The notes under the pieces are model-generated. The model was not told the DNA's origin and made no database searches. It saw nothing but the letters and a program-made list of their open reading frames with translations. Shown here in pieces: positions 1 through 10,133 of a stretch of DNA of 64,000 bases (within the stretch, counting starts at the first letter, position 1; each line of letters opens with the position of its first letter). The stretch lies in NCBI GenBank assembly GCA_023014485.1, contig JAJOZX010005606.1, forward strand, positions 181,001-245,000. The letters run 5' to 3'. A program made the translations under genes and the position numbers. This DNA comes from Bathynomus jamesi (taxonomy: Eukaryota > Arthropoda > Malacostraca > Isopoda > Cirolanidae).

Positions 1-1
1 T

Positions 2-609
2 GGAGCTTCTTTGAGCAGCATTCTCAATGCCGTGTACGTTGTGTCCGTGACGAAGTCATTGCGCGTGTTCAGGCGCAAAACCGGTGCCATTAACTATGTA
101 CTTGAAACGACTTGTAGACAAACAAAATCTGGTAAACGGAATGTTGTTTATTTAAGTGTTGAGGAGATGAATAGAGTCTTCGTTGTAGTTGAGAAGTGGA
201 GTGAGGATCGTTATAAAATACCTGCAGGTGTACGTACAAGAAGAGAACAAATTAATGATACTCCCTCATATGCCATTGTTTGTACGTTGTGTATAAATAA
301 CGATCAGCCATGCATTGATATACGATTGATGTGGAAGAATGCAGATGATAATAACGTTCTTGTCCCTACGCGAAACGTTTCATCCTCAACAGAATGTTTG
401 AAATCGTCGGGTTCCGCAAGCTGAAGCTTATATTAGACGCACGTGTTACGGATATGCTTTATTTTGATACGGTTCTTGAATACGCATACACCGCTCTGCT
501 CGACGGGTTTACTGAGTGTAGGACTGAACAAGGCGAGAATAGTCTAGAGTTGCATGCTTATTTAAAAGGTTTAGACTCTTCGAAATATCATGAACTTTGG
601 TACAAATGA
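2..609 (+). pseudogene. Unrecognised protein, 5' partial, one frameshift
   Basis: The frame is open from the left edge of the window to base 424 (about 140 residues). A second frame then continues to 609. Read in the second frame from about 355, the protein continues smoothly (PYAKRFILNRMFEIVGF), so the two pieces probably form one gene of about 200 residues with a frameshift between 340 and 395. No signal peptide or membrane segment is evident. I recognise no motif or family. Base composition is less AT-rich than the downstream flank, which supports real coding origin. It could be part of a large transposon, an integrated viral remnant or a host exon; nothing visible decides between these. 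Confidence 0.35.
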
Positions 610-768
610 CTTGAGCGGTGCAGGGCTGAGCTCACCTACACCAATCACCGTGAAAAACTATGTTTATATAGTGAGCAGCTGTCGTTACGACTTAGAAGAT
701 TATTTGAACTGCCGCTATGCATTGTGAAGAAGAGTTCACGATTGAAAAGCTCGGGTCCGTAAGAATAA

Positions 769-1077
769 ACCCTCGATTGGAAAGGAGTGTTTATAAACGA
801 ATTTAATAATGATGTTGTGGCTAATGATGCCCTCTTTGCACGTGCTTTTGATTGTATTCTGGCCGTGTTTAAAGATAACTTGCTATCTGAATGTAAAGTG
901 GGGGCAAAATTAGTATTGAACGAAATGAAGGCCCTTTACATCGAGTATAGGCATCCCTATAACTTGAGCGGTGAAATAATGTTAAATCGTATTTGTGTAG
1001 TACAAAGCAACAATGATATAACTGCAGACTCGATCTCGTGCGAGATTAGTGTTTTAGTTAAGCACAATAGAACATAA
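769..1077 (+). CDS. Unrecognised small ORF, start not identified
   Basis: The frame opens after a stop at 766-768 and runs about 100 residues to a TAA at 1075. There is no ATG in its first half, so its true 5' end is lost, frameshifted or in another exon. It encodes a mixed-charge protein (INEFNNDVVANDALF near the start) with scattered cysteines and no motif I recognise. It lies 160 bases after the broken ORF at 2-609 on the same strand and may belong to the same gene or element. Beyond it the sequence becomes very AT-rich, so the coding block ends here. Confidence 0.3.
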   Translation, partial: TLDWKGVFINEFNNDVVANDALFARAFDCILAVFKDNLLSECKVGAKLVLNEMKALYIEYRHPYNLSGEIMLNRICVVQSNNDITADSISCEISVLVKHNRT

Positions 1078-1294
1078 AGTGTATATATTTTGAGGGTTTT
1101 GCAGTATATTTATTTTCTATATATTTAATTATTTAATATAAATGTGTATATATAGATTTCTCCTGTACTATTACTTTGATGATTATATTCCATCGTTTAA
1201 AACTGTCTATTTCTTATATTATTTTTTATTAATTTATTTTTATTAGATATATTCATCGATTAAAGTGTGTATTTCTTGTACAATTACTATTTTT

Positions 1295-1296
<2 letters not shown>

Positions 1297-1333
<37 letters not shown>
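1297..1333. repeat. (TA)n microsatellite
   Basis: Uninterrupted TA dinucleotides that directly abut the 5'-truncated LINE fragment starting at about 1333. Confidence 0.9.
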
Positions 1334-1334
<1 letters not shown>

Positions 1335-1975
1335 TCTACTGAAAACCCTGATCATACCCAAATTAGAATACTGCTCGGTCCTAACTTCCCCATATAAAAA
1401 AGAAGACATTAGACAGCTGGAGGGGATCCAAAGAAGCTTCACAGCCAAGATCAATGGGTGCAAAGAACTAAATTACTGGGAAAGGTTACGAGAACTAGAC
1501 CTATATTCACTGGAAAGGAGAAGAGAGAGATACACCATTATTTACACTTGGAAAATAATGGAGAAACTAGTCCCTAATCTTACTCTGAATCCCATAACTC
1601 CCCAAACAACGATGGAAAGTTGAAGCGGTAGACTGTGTCGTATTCCCAAATTGAAGGCGAGACAGGGAACATCCTTAACCCTGAAAGAAAATAGTTTTGT
1701 AGTGAGAGGACCAAAACTGTTTAATCAGTTGCCCAAAGACCTAAGAAACACGAAGGGAGTTGCAGTGGAAATCTTCAAAAGAAGACTAGACGCCTGGCTC
1801 AGAACAATCCCCGATGAGCCGGGCGTACCTGGCTATGTGAGGTGGAGAGCGCAAGAATCCAACTCACTACTTCACCAGGCCAACTCGAGAGGAGGGGCAA
1901 CAAGTTTGACCTTCGCGAAATGAGAAATCATCGCGCGGAACCTTTGTAAGGTTGTAAGGTAAGGTAAGGTATATA
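1333..1975 (+). mobile_element. Non-LTR retrotransposon 3' end (RT C-terminus), pseudogene
   Basis: This is the C-terminal end of a LINE reverse transcriptase read in one frame to 1923, with an in-frame TGA at 1621-1623. Recognisable pieces of the post-thumb region are LEYCS near the start, a QLEGIQRSF block, ERLRELDLYSLERRR, and a terminal FKRRLDAWL block. These are typical of CR1- and Jockey-like ORF2 C-termini. The 3' end carries short AAGGT tandem repeats (about 1947-1970), as expected for a LINE tail. It is 5' truncated at a (TA)n array. The last ~75 bases recur inverted at 33271-33343. The stop codon and missing catalytic domain show it is dead. Confidence 0.8.
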
Positions 1976-2012
1976 TTCTTCGTTCAACTTGTGTATTTCT
2001 TATACTATTATT

Positions 2013-2591
2013 GGGGCACCGACAATTCAGCGCAGGACAATTCAGCGCCGACAATTCAGCGCCGATAATTCAGCGCAAAGACAATTCAGCTCAAGACAAT
2101 TCAGCGCCGACAATTCAGCGCAAGTCAGTACAGTTAAAAGTTTAGTTAAAAATAATAAAAATAAATCGCAATAAATAAAAAAGAGAAAAATTTGTATATT
2201 TATATATATGCTAAATTGGGTCTGTATCGAAGGAGTGACATTTCAAAGGAGTGACATAACAAAGGAGTGACATAAATACCGTAACGAAGGAGTGACATAA
2301 CGAAGGAGTGACAAATCGGAGATAAAATTCAAAGGAGTATAATTATTAAAATTTTATTTAAAAAACAAAATTTGTTAGAATTGTTAAAATTAAGATTTTA
2401 TTTCAAAAACTAGAAACCTAACCTAACCTAACCTAACAGTTGCAAGCCTCTCTTCCCTCTGGATTTGTTCTTTCTTCTTCTTTGTTGGTATTTTCGCGCT
2501 GAATTGTCTTGCGCTGAATTGTCTTTGCGCTGAATTGTCTTGCGCTGAATTGTCGGCGCTGAATTGTCCTGCGCTGAATTGTCGGGTCACG
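2013..2591. mobile_element. Foldback/MITE with tandem TIRs and 9-bp TSD
   Basis: A 579-bp non-coding element is flanked by a perfect 9-bp duplication, ACTATTATT, at 2004-2012 and 2592-2600. Each end is a run of the word ACAATTCAGCGC, separated by 1-4 bases: about seven copies on the left (2021-2122) and six in inverse orientation on the right (2496-2582). The centre holds a second tandem word, AAGGAGTGACA, in five copies (about 2230-2312), then a short CCTAA run (2416-2436). A 9-bp duplication with repeat-built termini suggests a Mutator-like origin, but no transposase is present, so the superfamily is inferred. Confidence 0.85.
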
Positions 2592-2817
2592 ACTATTATT
2601 ATGTTTACTGTATATATTCCTCGTTTAAACTGTGTATAGAATGAACTAATTTGATTGTGTATTTATTTTCTATATATTTTATGAAATTATTTCCAGTAAT
2701 TCGTCTAAATAAACAGAATGATGTAATGGTGTTTTATTTAATTCTTTTGGTTGTATATATAAACGATATTATTTAATTAAATAAATATATATATGTATAC
2801 CAAATGGCAGGTTACGC

Positions 2818-3440
2818 CTTCTAAGCCGACTGGCTGTTTAAGACTTCTAAGCCAACTGTCAAGAATATATGAGGGGTCGCGCGTCTTAAGGTACCTAAGC
2901 GCCGCTACGGGCGAAAACGTGTTTTTGATGGATATCACTATTTTCACCCTTCCTCTATCGCGTGGTTTGGGTTATAATGACCTTACGACACTAGAAGTAT
3001 GGTTGAAAACCTTATGAAGCGAACTACTTTTTTCACCTCTATCGCCAGCCAAAAGTTCACCCAAATTTCGGTATAATAAAAAAATAAAAAAATTAAAGAA
3101 AATATATATAAAATATAAAATATGAAAATATATTCCAAAAACTCATCATCTTCATTAGCATACTTAGAACTCTAATTTAGCCAAAAATGAACGTTCTAGC
3201 TCAATTAATAACAGATAATATTGCCAGAATATTGCCGAAATTTGGAAGCGATTTCTGACGAATTTTAATTTTGGCGCTTAGGTACCTTAAGACGCGGGAC
3301 CCCTCATGCTTTAATTAAATAAATAGTACAATCTGGCAACTCAAAAATAATAATGTGCACCTGAACGAGCCATTTACGCTTTCTAAGCCAGATTAAGCCT
3401 TCTAAGCCGACTGGCTGATTAGGACCTTCTAAGCCAAGTG
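2818..3440. repeat. TTCTAAGCC short tandem motif, interrupted by a TIR element
   Basis: The word TTCTAAGCC occurs twice at 2818-2855 and three times at 3381-3436. The block TTCTAAGCCGACTGGCTG is present in direct orientation on both sides of the element at 2871-3305. It appears to be one small repeat locus opened by that insertion, or repeats that flank it on both sides. Confidence 0.6.
2871..3305. mobile_element. 435-bp TIR element (MITE)
   Basis: The termini are inverted repeats of about 33 bp: GAGGGGTCGCGCGTCTTAAG at the left, and GAGGGGTCCCGCGTCTTAAG on the opposite strand at the right. Both continue through GTACCTAAGCGCC. The element is bounded by AT on each side (2869-2870 and 3306-3307), so a 2-bp target duplication is possible but cannot be told from a longer TIR. 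The interior is AT-rich with no credible ORF. It sits inside the TTCTAAGCC repeat locus. Confidence 0.8.
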
Positions 3441-3491
3441 CAAAGACCAAGAGCTTTATTATGCGTCTGGCGGAGCCAGGCGAAGGATGGT

Positions 3492-3492
3492 G

Positions 3493-3527
<35 letters not shown>

Positions 3528-3538
3528 CTATATATATC
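3492..3538. repeat. (TA)n microsatellite
   Basis: Imperfect TA array. Confidence 0.85.
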
Positions 3539-3540
3539 TT

Positions 3541-3850
3541 AGGTTAGGTTGATTCCCCCCCCAGCTTGGGGCAGCTGGGGAGGAATCCACCTTGCTTCTT
3601 TTTTTCTTTTTTTGGCACTCTGGAGGGGAGGGTTGCAACAAGGGGAAAGGGGTCTTTTATCAAGGTGCAGGGGGGGGTCGTGCAACAATGGGGAAGAGGG
3701 GTCGTGCAACATTGCAACTGCACTCCCATTTTTCGCCCATACTACTAACATGACATTGTACAAGAAATTTGTAGCTATACAGGAATAAGAATAATACCGT
3801 ACAGTTTTTAATGTATACTGTGACTAACTTATATTTCCGCACAAGGTCTG
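3541..3850. other. C/G-rich spacer, no gene seen
   Basis: The stretch contains C8 and G8 runs and two copies of GGGGTCGTGCAACA (3674-3710). Short ORFs occur in several frames on both strands, but they are byproducts of low-complexity sequence. I see no gene here. Confidence 0.5.
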
Positions 3851-3860
3851 GGATACGTCA

Positions 3861-4066
3861 TGGACAATGTCGTAATACCGCTCCCCGTCGATCAGCGAAG
3901 TTAAGCGACATACATTAGGTCTGCAGAGTACTGTAATTAGATGGGAGACTATCCTCTGCGTTCAGATTATGTAGCGATCCGTGATTCGGATCCCACATAA
4001 AGCTGTAGGTCCCCTTTGTCATATGACTTAAGTGTTACGAAAGAGGTTAAATATCCCCATCAAAAC
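3861..4066 (+). mobile_element. 5S rRNA-derived SINE (SINE3 type), copy 1
   Basis: The head resembles 5S rRNA, with GATCAGCGAAGTTAAGCG followed by a GTCTG..GTACT..AGATGGGAGAC block. These match the internal control region of 5S genes. It is followed by a body shared with copies at 35888 and 47567 (TTCGGATCCCA, then AAGCTGTAGGTCCC) and an A-rich tail. The homology to 5S stops before the 3' half of the rRNA, and the unrelated body marks it as a SINE rather than a 5S gene. RNA polymerase III transcription from the 5S-type promoter is expected from the family. Confidence 0.85.
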
Positions 4067-4388
4067 AAACACGAGACCTGAATATACTTGACAGGTCACA
4101 TTTTAAAATATAGCCTTGAAACTAAACTCATTGTGACTTTGTCACCCTAAATTTAATGAATTAATGCAGGTTTGTGACCTCGTCGCTGATTGGCTATTGG
4201 GTACTTCATTTGGCTAATAGCAAATGCTGTATTCCATTTACAGTAAATAGATATATATATGCTGCAAAATCATGAAAGACAATTTACTTGCTAAAATAGC
4301 ATTTCACAATGCAACAAGACAGTATAGGCTTATTGATCTTAATTTGCAATGGTGATAAAATATAATCATGATAGCAACCATTTCAGTT

Positions 4389-4412
4389 ATATATATATAT
4401 ATATATATATAT
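4389..4412. repeat. (TA)n microsatellite
   Basis: TA array. A second, longer one lies at 4510-4563, and similar GCGCATG words follow both. Confidence 0.85.
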
Positions 4413-4506
4413 GTAAGCGCATGTACACGCGCACATACAACCTTGTTACCTTGTTTGGGTTCCGTGCGTCGGTCTTTCTTCACACGAAGGTCAAGCTGGT
4501 GGGATA

Positions 4507-4509
<3 letters not shown>

Positions 4510-4563
<54 letters not shown>
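4510..4563. repeat. (TA)n microsatellite
   Basis: Long TA array directly at the 3' end of a minus-strand tRNA-derived SINE. Confidence 0.9.
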
Positions 4564-4566
<3 letters not shown>

Positions 4567-4672
4567 CGCATGCGCACGTGCACTTTTCGCTATGCAAAAT
4601 ATCCCCCACCAGGATTCGATCCTGGGACCACCGACTCGGAGTCGCGAGCAATAACCATTAAGCTACGACAGG
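4564..4672 (-). mobile_element. tRNA-derived SINE, copy with GATATTTTGCATA body
   Basis: On the minus strand a tRNA-like head is visible: box A-like TAGCTTAATGGTT and box B-like GGATCGAATCC. A short body GGGGGATATTTTGCATA and a (TA)n tail follow. The head is related to a fragment at 61685-61752, and the body to 61924-61945. It is not a functional tRNA gene, because the acceptor stem does not close and the unit continues into the SINE body. Confidence 0.7.
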
Positions 4673-4689
4673 ATAAAAAGTAATACAAC

Positions 4690-5760
4690 CTGGTGAGTAT
4701 TAAACACAAGGAAAACAGCTAGAGCTTTCACTTACCGAACTGGTTTTTATGTTAACCCCCTGCACTAGAGCTAATGGACAGCCTTTAATATAAATCTCTC
4801 TGGCTAACACGAGTGTACCAAGAGATAGAAATATAAGTGTTGAATCTAACCCCTCTGAGTCGAATCTCTAATTATTAAAATGAATTTTACTACATTGCCC
4901 ATTATATTATTCTTTATGGGTAACGATTGACCTAGCAGTTCTAGTGACTTTTTTACTCCTGAGTTGGGCCTACTCGTACACGGTCTACGTGGGGACCCTC
5001 ATGCTCACGGGGTTAGGTTGACACCCTTCATATGACAGTGGGCCTTTAATAACAGCTTCCGCAACGTTAAACAAATAATAAGGCCATGTCCTCGTGTCTA
5101 GTTGTTTCCAATAGCAATTAATTAATAACACATCAGAAAGAGCTTCAGAAGGGATGATGCTAGGACTATACTAAAGCTTCCAGACCTAGGGAATGTATTT
5201 TGTTTCTTAATGGTTTCACCGGTGGTCTGTGTTTTCTCAATGAAACTGCACCAGAGTCCTTTTTTGAACTTAACCCTTTACTGCCCAAACAGGCTCTCAT
5301 AACTTAACCCTACAAAAAATTCGGACGGTAAAGGGTTAAGAATGAACACTTTTTACGTTGTTTAGACTCTGCCAATTGACTGTCCTGACGCACAGAGAAT
5401 ACATTTTACTGATCCGTTAGGCCCACGACGGAATTAGTTTGTGTTCATTTCACCTTCAAGAATAACACGCCATTAGGAAAAGAAACACTAAAAGAAAGTT
5501 AATTTACTTAAGTCACAGGTGGTCAATTTTAAGATTTTATAATGATATAATTTGTAATTTTTAATTTAATTTTAAAATTTAATTTTTAATTTAATTTTTA
5601 ATTTAACTTTTTATAATTCTATAATTTTCTAACTTTCAACTGTACAGTCTCACTGTGGATGCATAGGATGTAACAAAAGTTCGTTCTCATACGGAAATAA
5701 GATATAACAGAATTAATCGTGATGAGTTTGTATGTATTACGTGGCAACACTGTTAGGTTA
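4690..5760. other. Spacer without a recognisable gene
   Basis: No coding region or element is recognised. The only structure seen is a small hairpin at 5268-5340 whose ends are CTTAACCCTTTAC and its reverse complement. Related words occur inside the hAT MITE at 59778-60341. An AT-rich TTTAATTT tandem tract lies at 5545-5615. Confidence 0.5.
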
Positions 5761-5769
5761 TTAGCAATG

Positions 5770-5983
5770 TGGCCACTTAAAGCCCAACTTGTGGGGCCAC
5801 TTAAAGTCCGTTGTTTATGAGTCAAGACCTCGAACGATCCAGCAGTTAAAAGAAAAAAAAATTACAGATCAGTATTACAGAATTAGAGCGGAAACACTTC
5901 AAAACGTAACTGACAGCTTACAAAGACGAGTAGAAGTGTGTCAACGGTTACATGGAATGCAATTTAAGCATGTACTGGATTAA
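5770..5983 (+). pseudogene. mariner-type transposase C-terminal fragment
   Basis: The reading frame has WGHLKSVVY followed by RPRTIQQLK and then a charged helix ending in a run before the stop. This is the C-terminal tail that follows the third catalytic aspartate in mariner transposases. The catalytic core and the TIRs are not present, so this is a relic of under 70 residues. The same SVVY..RPRTIQQLK motif occurs in the minus-strand deletion derivative at 35377-35753, so both probably descend from one family. Confidence 0.65.
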
Positions 5984-6087
5984 TTGGCAAGTTGATTGTA
6001 TTGTTTGTAATGTATAGTTAAAACTATTTTCTCCTTCAATTCTGTTATATCTTGCATATGTGTATGTTTTGTATATGTACGCATATA

Positions 6088-6260
6088 CAGAGGTGGGTAA
6101 AGTACTTTTATTTGTTACTTAAGTTATAGTACAAGTAATCTTTAAAAAATGTACTCAAGTTAAAGTAAAAGTACACGTTATCAAAAGTACATAAGTTGAA
6201 GTACAAAAGTAAGCGTTTTATAATGTACTTAAGTACTGAAAAATAAGAAGTACTTTTTCA
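6088..6260 (+). mobile_element. hAT-type left terminus (partial)
   Basis: The sequence begins CAGAGGTGGGTAAAGTACT, a typical hAT-type end. It is followed by many AAGTAC/ACTTAAGT words on both strands, which look like subterminal transposase-binding repeats. No matching right terminus was found, so the element is truncated or its other end lies in sequence I could not pair. Confidence 0.55.
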
Positions 6261-7245
6261 AAAATGAAATAAAATACACTACAAATATAAAATAATATAA
6301 AATAAACATCATTATGGCAAACAGACTTCATTAGGATACAGAATTAGGATTATTGTAAGTAGGGATTATTATATAAAGAACTATAATTTATTATCTAATA
6401 ATTTATTATAATAAGTATGCATTATGTACAAAATTTCTTAATGAGTTTCAAAAACAGCTGATTTTCAAAGTTTTTGCAATGATTCTTCTGAGTGGTTTAA
6501 AAATTGATAAACAAAAATCCAATTCAAAAAGGCTATGGAACATTCTGAAAGAGTTAATTAATAAAGACGATTAAAACAAATCCTTTGTCCTTCCTCACAC
6601 AATGTGGAAATTCTTACAGTGACCCCAAAGACATAGCCAATTTATTAAACAACGTTGCAAATATCGGCTCCAATACTGCTGCCTTGATTCCAATTACAGA
6701 CACTCATTACCTACAATACATACCACAACCAAATCCAAATTACTTTTTCTTTGATCCAATCCTACCGTACGATATCTCTCCAGCAACAAAAATCTAAAAA
6801 GTAAAGATTCTGACATTAATACATTGATACGATCCCGGTGAAAATATACAAATTAGCACCCGATGATATTGCAATACCACTCAGTAAGTTGTTGTTGTTG
6901 TTGGTGGTTAGCCGATCAGCCCACTCTGATCGAGCAAGCCGGCGGCTTGGACCAGAGGTTCAGCGCACTAGTGATGTTGTGTTGTGTTCCATGTTATGCT
7001 AATGCGGTACAGTCTGCTATAATGTGTTCATTGTTTGTGGTATGTCCTGGCATAGGTGGCAGATGTAGTTTGTGGAGTTGTCTAGTCTGTGTTTATATGT
7101 CTGTAAGTTGGGGTGATGTTCACATCGGATCGTGCTAAGTTAACTCGATCTGATATGCTCAGGCTGATCTCTGACCTGTCAATGGGTGGCGGCTTCGCAC
7201 CTAGGACCGCATTCGGACCGAGTGGTGTTATGTTAGTGTTTTGTG

Positions 7246-7248
7246 GGT

Positions 7249-7292
<44 letters not shown>
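7246..7292. repeat. (GT)n microsatellite
   Basis: A run of about 20 GT units inside the 3' part of the minus-strand LINE. Confidence 0.9.
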
Positions 7293-7299
<7 letters not shown>

Positions 7300-7582
7300 T
7301 ACTGTGTGATGTCTGTGGGGCGTGGTATGGAATGGAGTATTTGGTTATAATGTCTCTCTGGTGTTACCTTAATGGTGCGAGGTGTTGGTGCATGATTGTA
7401 CATGTAGTGGCAAGGGTGTTGTGGGTTAGTTGTCGCTGCTGCCATGAATTGTGTTCCCCTCATGTCTAAATGTTCCCTAACTTTCAGTATTTTTGTTTCT
7501 GTGTGCAGGTGTTCTATTGGTGTTATTTGAGTACATCCTGCAATGATACGAAGTGCGTTGTTTTGTATTGTCTGTAAGGCGT

Positions 7583-8346
7583 TTATGTATGTGCTTGAGA
7601 TAATAGGTGCCCAGCATTGGCTAGCATAGTCAATAACTGAGCGAATATATTGTTTGTATATGAGTGATGTTGTTTCCTGCTGGTGTCCAAAGTTTTGCCT
7701 GTTAGTACCCTAAGCGTGTTAAGTCTTGACGTACATTTGTTTATAATGCCCTGAATGTGGTTTGCAAAAGATAATGATGTGTTGTATGTGACCCCAAGTA
7801 TTTTGGTCCTGTGAGTGTGTGGAATGTTGGTGTTGCTTAATGTAAGCTGTGGAGTTATCTGGTGTTCTTTTGTGTTGCTTGTTAGCAAGGTGATGGTTGA
7901 TTTTGTGGGCGCTACTTTGAGTCTATTGTGTGTGAGCCAGTCTTGTATACTGTTTATGTATGTTTGTAGGTTATTTGTAGCGGTGTCGATGTTGTTGTGG
8001 GTGGATGTTAGAGTAATGTCATCTGCATATGATGATAAGGTAAGCTTGTTATCTATGGCTGTTGGAATGTCATGCATGTATAAGTTGAACATGTTGGTGA
8101 GAGAACAGAGCCTTGAGGGACCCCGTTCGGAAAAAGCTTGTTTTTGGATGACTTGCCATTAAATGTGACATGTGAGTATCTTCCTGAAAGATAGTTGCTC
8201 AGCCACCTTTTGGTGTTATTGTGCATGTTTGTGTTGAGTATTTTGTTTATGAGAGGGAAGCGTGGGATAGCATCAAATGTTTTACTAATGTCTATTGTTG
8301 CTAATAGTGTACGTTGAGCTGGTCGTCTGGAGTTGATGCCAGCCAT
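7583..8346 (-). pseudogene. Reverse transcriptase domain of the I-like LINE
   Basis: Two overlapping minus-strand frames carry the RT core. The upstream frame (8346-8053) has the DISKTFDA motif with the first catalytic aspartate, then WLSNYLSGR and GVPQGSVLSP. The downstream frame (8092-7583) has SYADDITL with the catalytic aspartate pair, then LTHNRLKVAPTKS and KILGVTYNTSLSF. A single frameshift near 8080 separates them. The missing connection and later stops make it non-functional. RT would have copied its own mRNA at a nicked target. Confidence 0.8.
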
Positions 8347-9420
8347 GATGTGCTGCGTGAGGTTAGTGAGTAATGTCGTGGTTGAGTGGTGAGGTCTGAA
8401 TCCATGTTGAGTAGGTGATACTGGTATGTTTGGGTTGGTGATTTGTAAGATTAGTCTTTCTGTTACTTTGGAAGGTGTGCATAGTAAAGTAATGGGTCTA
8501 TAGGAAGCTGGTTCTGTTGAATTTTTGTTTGGTTTGAGTAGTGTAATAATTTTACATTGTTTCCATGTCAGGAATAATTCAGTGTTGATATGAATATGTG
8601 CTGATGTTTGTGAGAGCTAGTATGCCCTGTGGACCCAAGTGTTTAAGGTGTATGTTAGATATGTTGTCTGGTCCAGTAGCCTTCGAATTCTTAATGTTTT
8701 TGATGATCTTGGTGGTTTGGTCTGTATTGAAGGGTGTAATGGTCGTGTCGAGTCTGTAGGTTTTCGTGTGTCTGGCTATTTGTCTGTCTGCGTGTTTCTG
8801 GTTGTTGTCTCTATTTAAGTGACTTATCTTTGCGTAGTGATAGCGAGAATGTTAGCTTGTTATGTATATGTTGGGATATTATTTTGGCTGCGACAGATAG
8901 CCGCGTGTGAGGTGTGAATGCCGCTGTTAAAGTGGGTAATGCTGTTTATAGTCTTGTAAAGCCTGGATGTATCTGTGGAGTGGTTTAGTGTTGTTATGAA
9001 TTCCCTAAATGTTTCTCTTTGTTTTTCTTTAAGTTTGTTGTTTATTTCTGTGTTGAGCTGTTGTATCTGCTTTTTTATGCTTCTCTGTGTGGTGTTTTTG
9101 TATTATGTTTGAGGTTGTTACGTTGCCTTATGAGGTGGGCTATTTCTCTAGTGTAATTTGGGTTGTTTCCTAATGTTGCCCTTGGGTATGTATTTGTCTG
9201 CATTATTGATGATCTGATTAAATGTCTTGAGTGTTGTAATGATGTTTATGATGGGTGTGCTGTTTAATGTGGTAAATTGTTCCTCAGTCTGTATTCTAAA
9301 CTGTGCCCAATCAGCTTTCTTGTAATTTCTGTAAATGTGCATAAGGCTGTTGGGGCAGAGTGTATAACGTGTTGTGATGATGATGGGCAGGTGGTCTGAT
9401 GACAGTTGTTTTTCTGTTCT

Positions 9421-9819
9421 CTAGTGTGTATGTGTTGCTAGTGAGGGGGAACAGAACGTTATGTCTGGGGAGGAGTTTGAGTATCCTGCTTGATGTGGTA
9501 TGTGTGTATGTTCTTCTGTATTGTTAAGAATGAAGAGGCTGTTTAGTTGTGTGGCTATGTTGGCGCTTCCTGTGTTGTTTTGGTTGTGCAGGTACCAACT
9601 AGTGTCTTTAGCGTTGAAGTCTCCTCCTAAGATGACATTAGTGAGAGAGGCCAGATTGTGTAACTGTGGATTGTAATTGGCTGGCACCTGAGGTGAACTA
9701 TCTGGTGGGATGTAAATGTTGATGAGTGTGGTATTGTGTTTTGCGCGTGTTTTAATGTTAACTGCCTGTATTTCTATCGTGTTATCTGCTAACAATTTGG
9801 GTTTAGAGGAGGTGGACAT
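9421..9819 (-). pseudogene. AP endonuclease domain of the I-like LINE
   Basis: The minus-strand frame has INIYIPPDSS, then GGDFNAKDTSW (the catalytic Asp/Asn block of exonuclease III-type LINE nucleases) and SSPDITF. An SDHLPI block follows after a stop just below 9421. The N-terminal third of the nuclease is absent because the copy is truncated at 9818. In intact relatives this domain nicks target DNA to prime reverse transcription. Confidence 0.8.
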
Positions 9820-10133
9820 TCAAAGGAAGATGCCATAAACATTCTACTAGAAAACGTGTATCGGAACTTAAACGGCAAAACACACACTGCTTTGATCTTC
9901 CTCGACCTGTCAAAACCATTTGATACACTTTCGCATGAAATCTTATTGAATAAACTACACATACACAGAATAAGAGGAAATATCCTCGATTGGTTTAAAT
10001 CATATCTGTCAAATCGTCATCAGTACAGCAGACAAAGATAATTTATCCGAAAAGGCGATACTAACTAGAGTCCCAAAAGGATCTACTCTTAGCCCATTAC
10101 TTTTTCCATTTCACGTCAACGATTTTCAACTGA

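Larger units (their letters stand above)
6886..9818 (-). mobile_element. I-like non-LTR retrotransposon, 5' truncated, minus strand
   Basis: On the minus strand an AP endonuclease comes first (about 9819-9400: GGDFNAKDTSW, SPDITF, then SDHLPI). RT follows with TIDISKTFDA (8299), GVPQGSVLSP (8117) and SYADDITL (8030). A C-terminal block ALQTIQNNALRIIAGC (about 7575-7530) and an LHTETKILKVREHLD block end the coding part. The 3' end at 6886-6905 is a CAA tail on the minus strand. Several frameshifts and stops break the ORF. It starts inside the endonuclease, so it is 5' truncated, as is usual for target-primed insertion. It is inserted antiparallel into the CR1-like copy. Confidence 0.8.

Noticed and set aside
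2416..2436. CCTAA repeats as a telomere or interstitial telomere
   Set aside because: Only four units inside a foldback element, and AGGTTAGGTT words are common here; too short for a telomeric claim beyond hinting at an arthropod.
3539..3788. Overlapping ORFs on both strands at 3.54-3.79 kb
   Set aside because: They arise from G/C-rich low-complexity sequence and disagree about strand; no motif supports any of them.
3861..4066. Genuine 5S rRNA genes
   Set aside because: Homology covers only part of the 5S molecule, several control-region bases differ, and all three copies continue into the same unrelated body, as in a SINE.
4304..4651. ORFs encoding YIYIYI runs here and at many other (TA)n tracts
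   Set aside because: They are translations of dinucleotide repeats on either strand; no coding evidence remains outside the array.
5268..5340. Short hairpin with CTTAACCCTTTAC ends as a MITE
   Set aside because: Only 73 bp with 13-bp ends and no target duplication; related words inside another MITE could be chance or a remnant.
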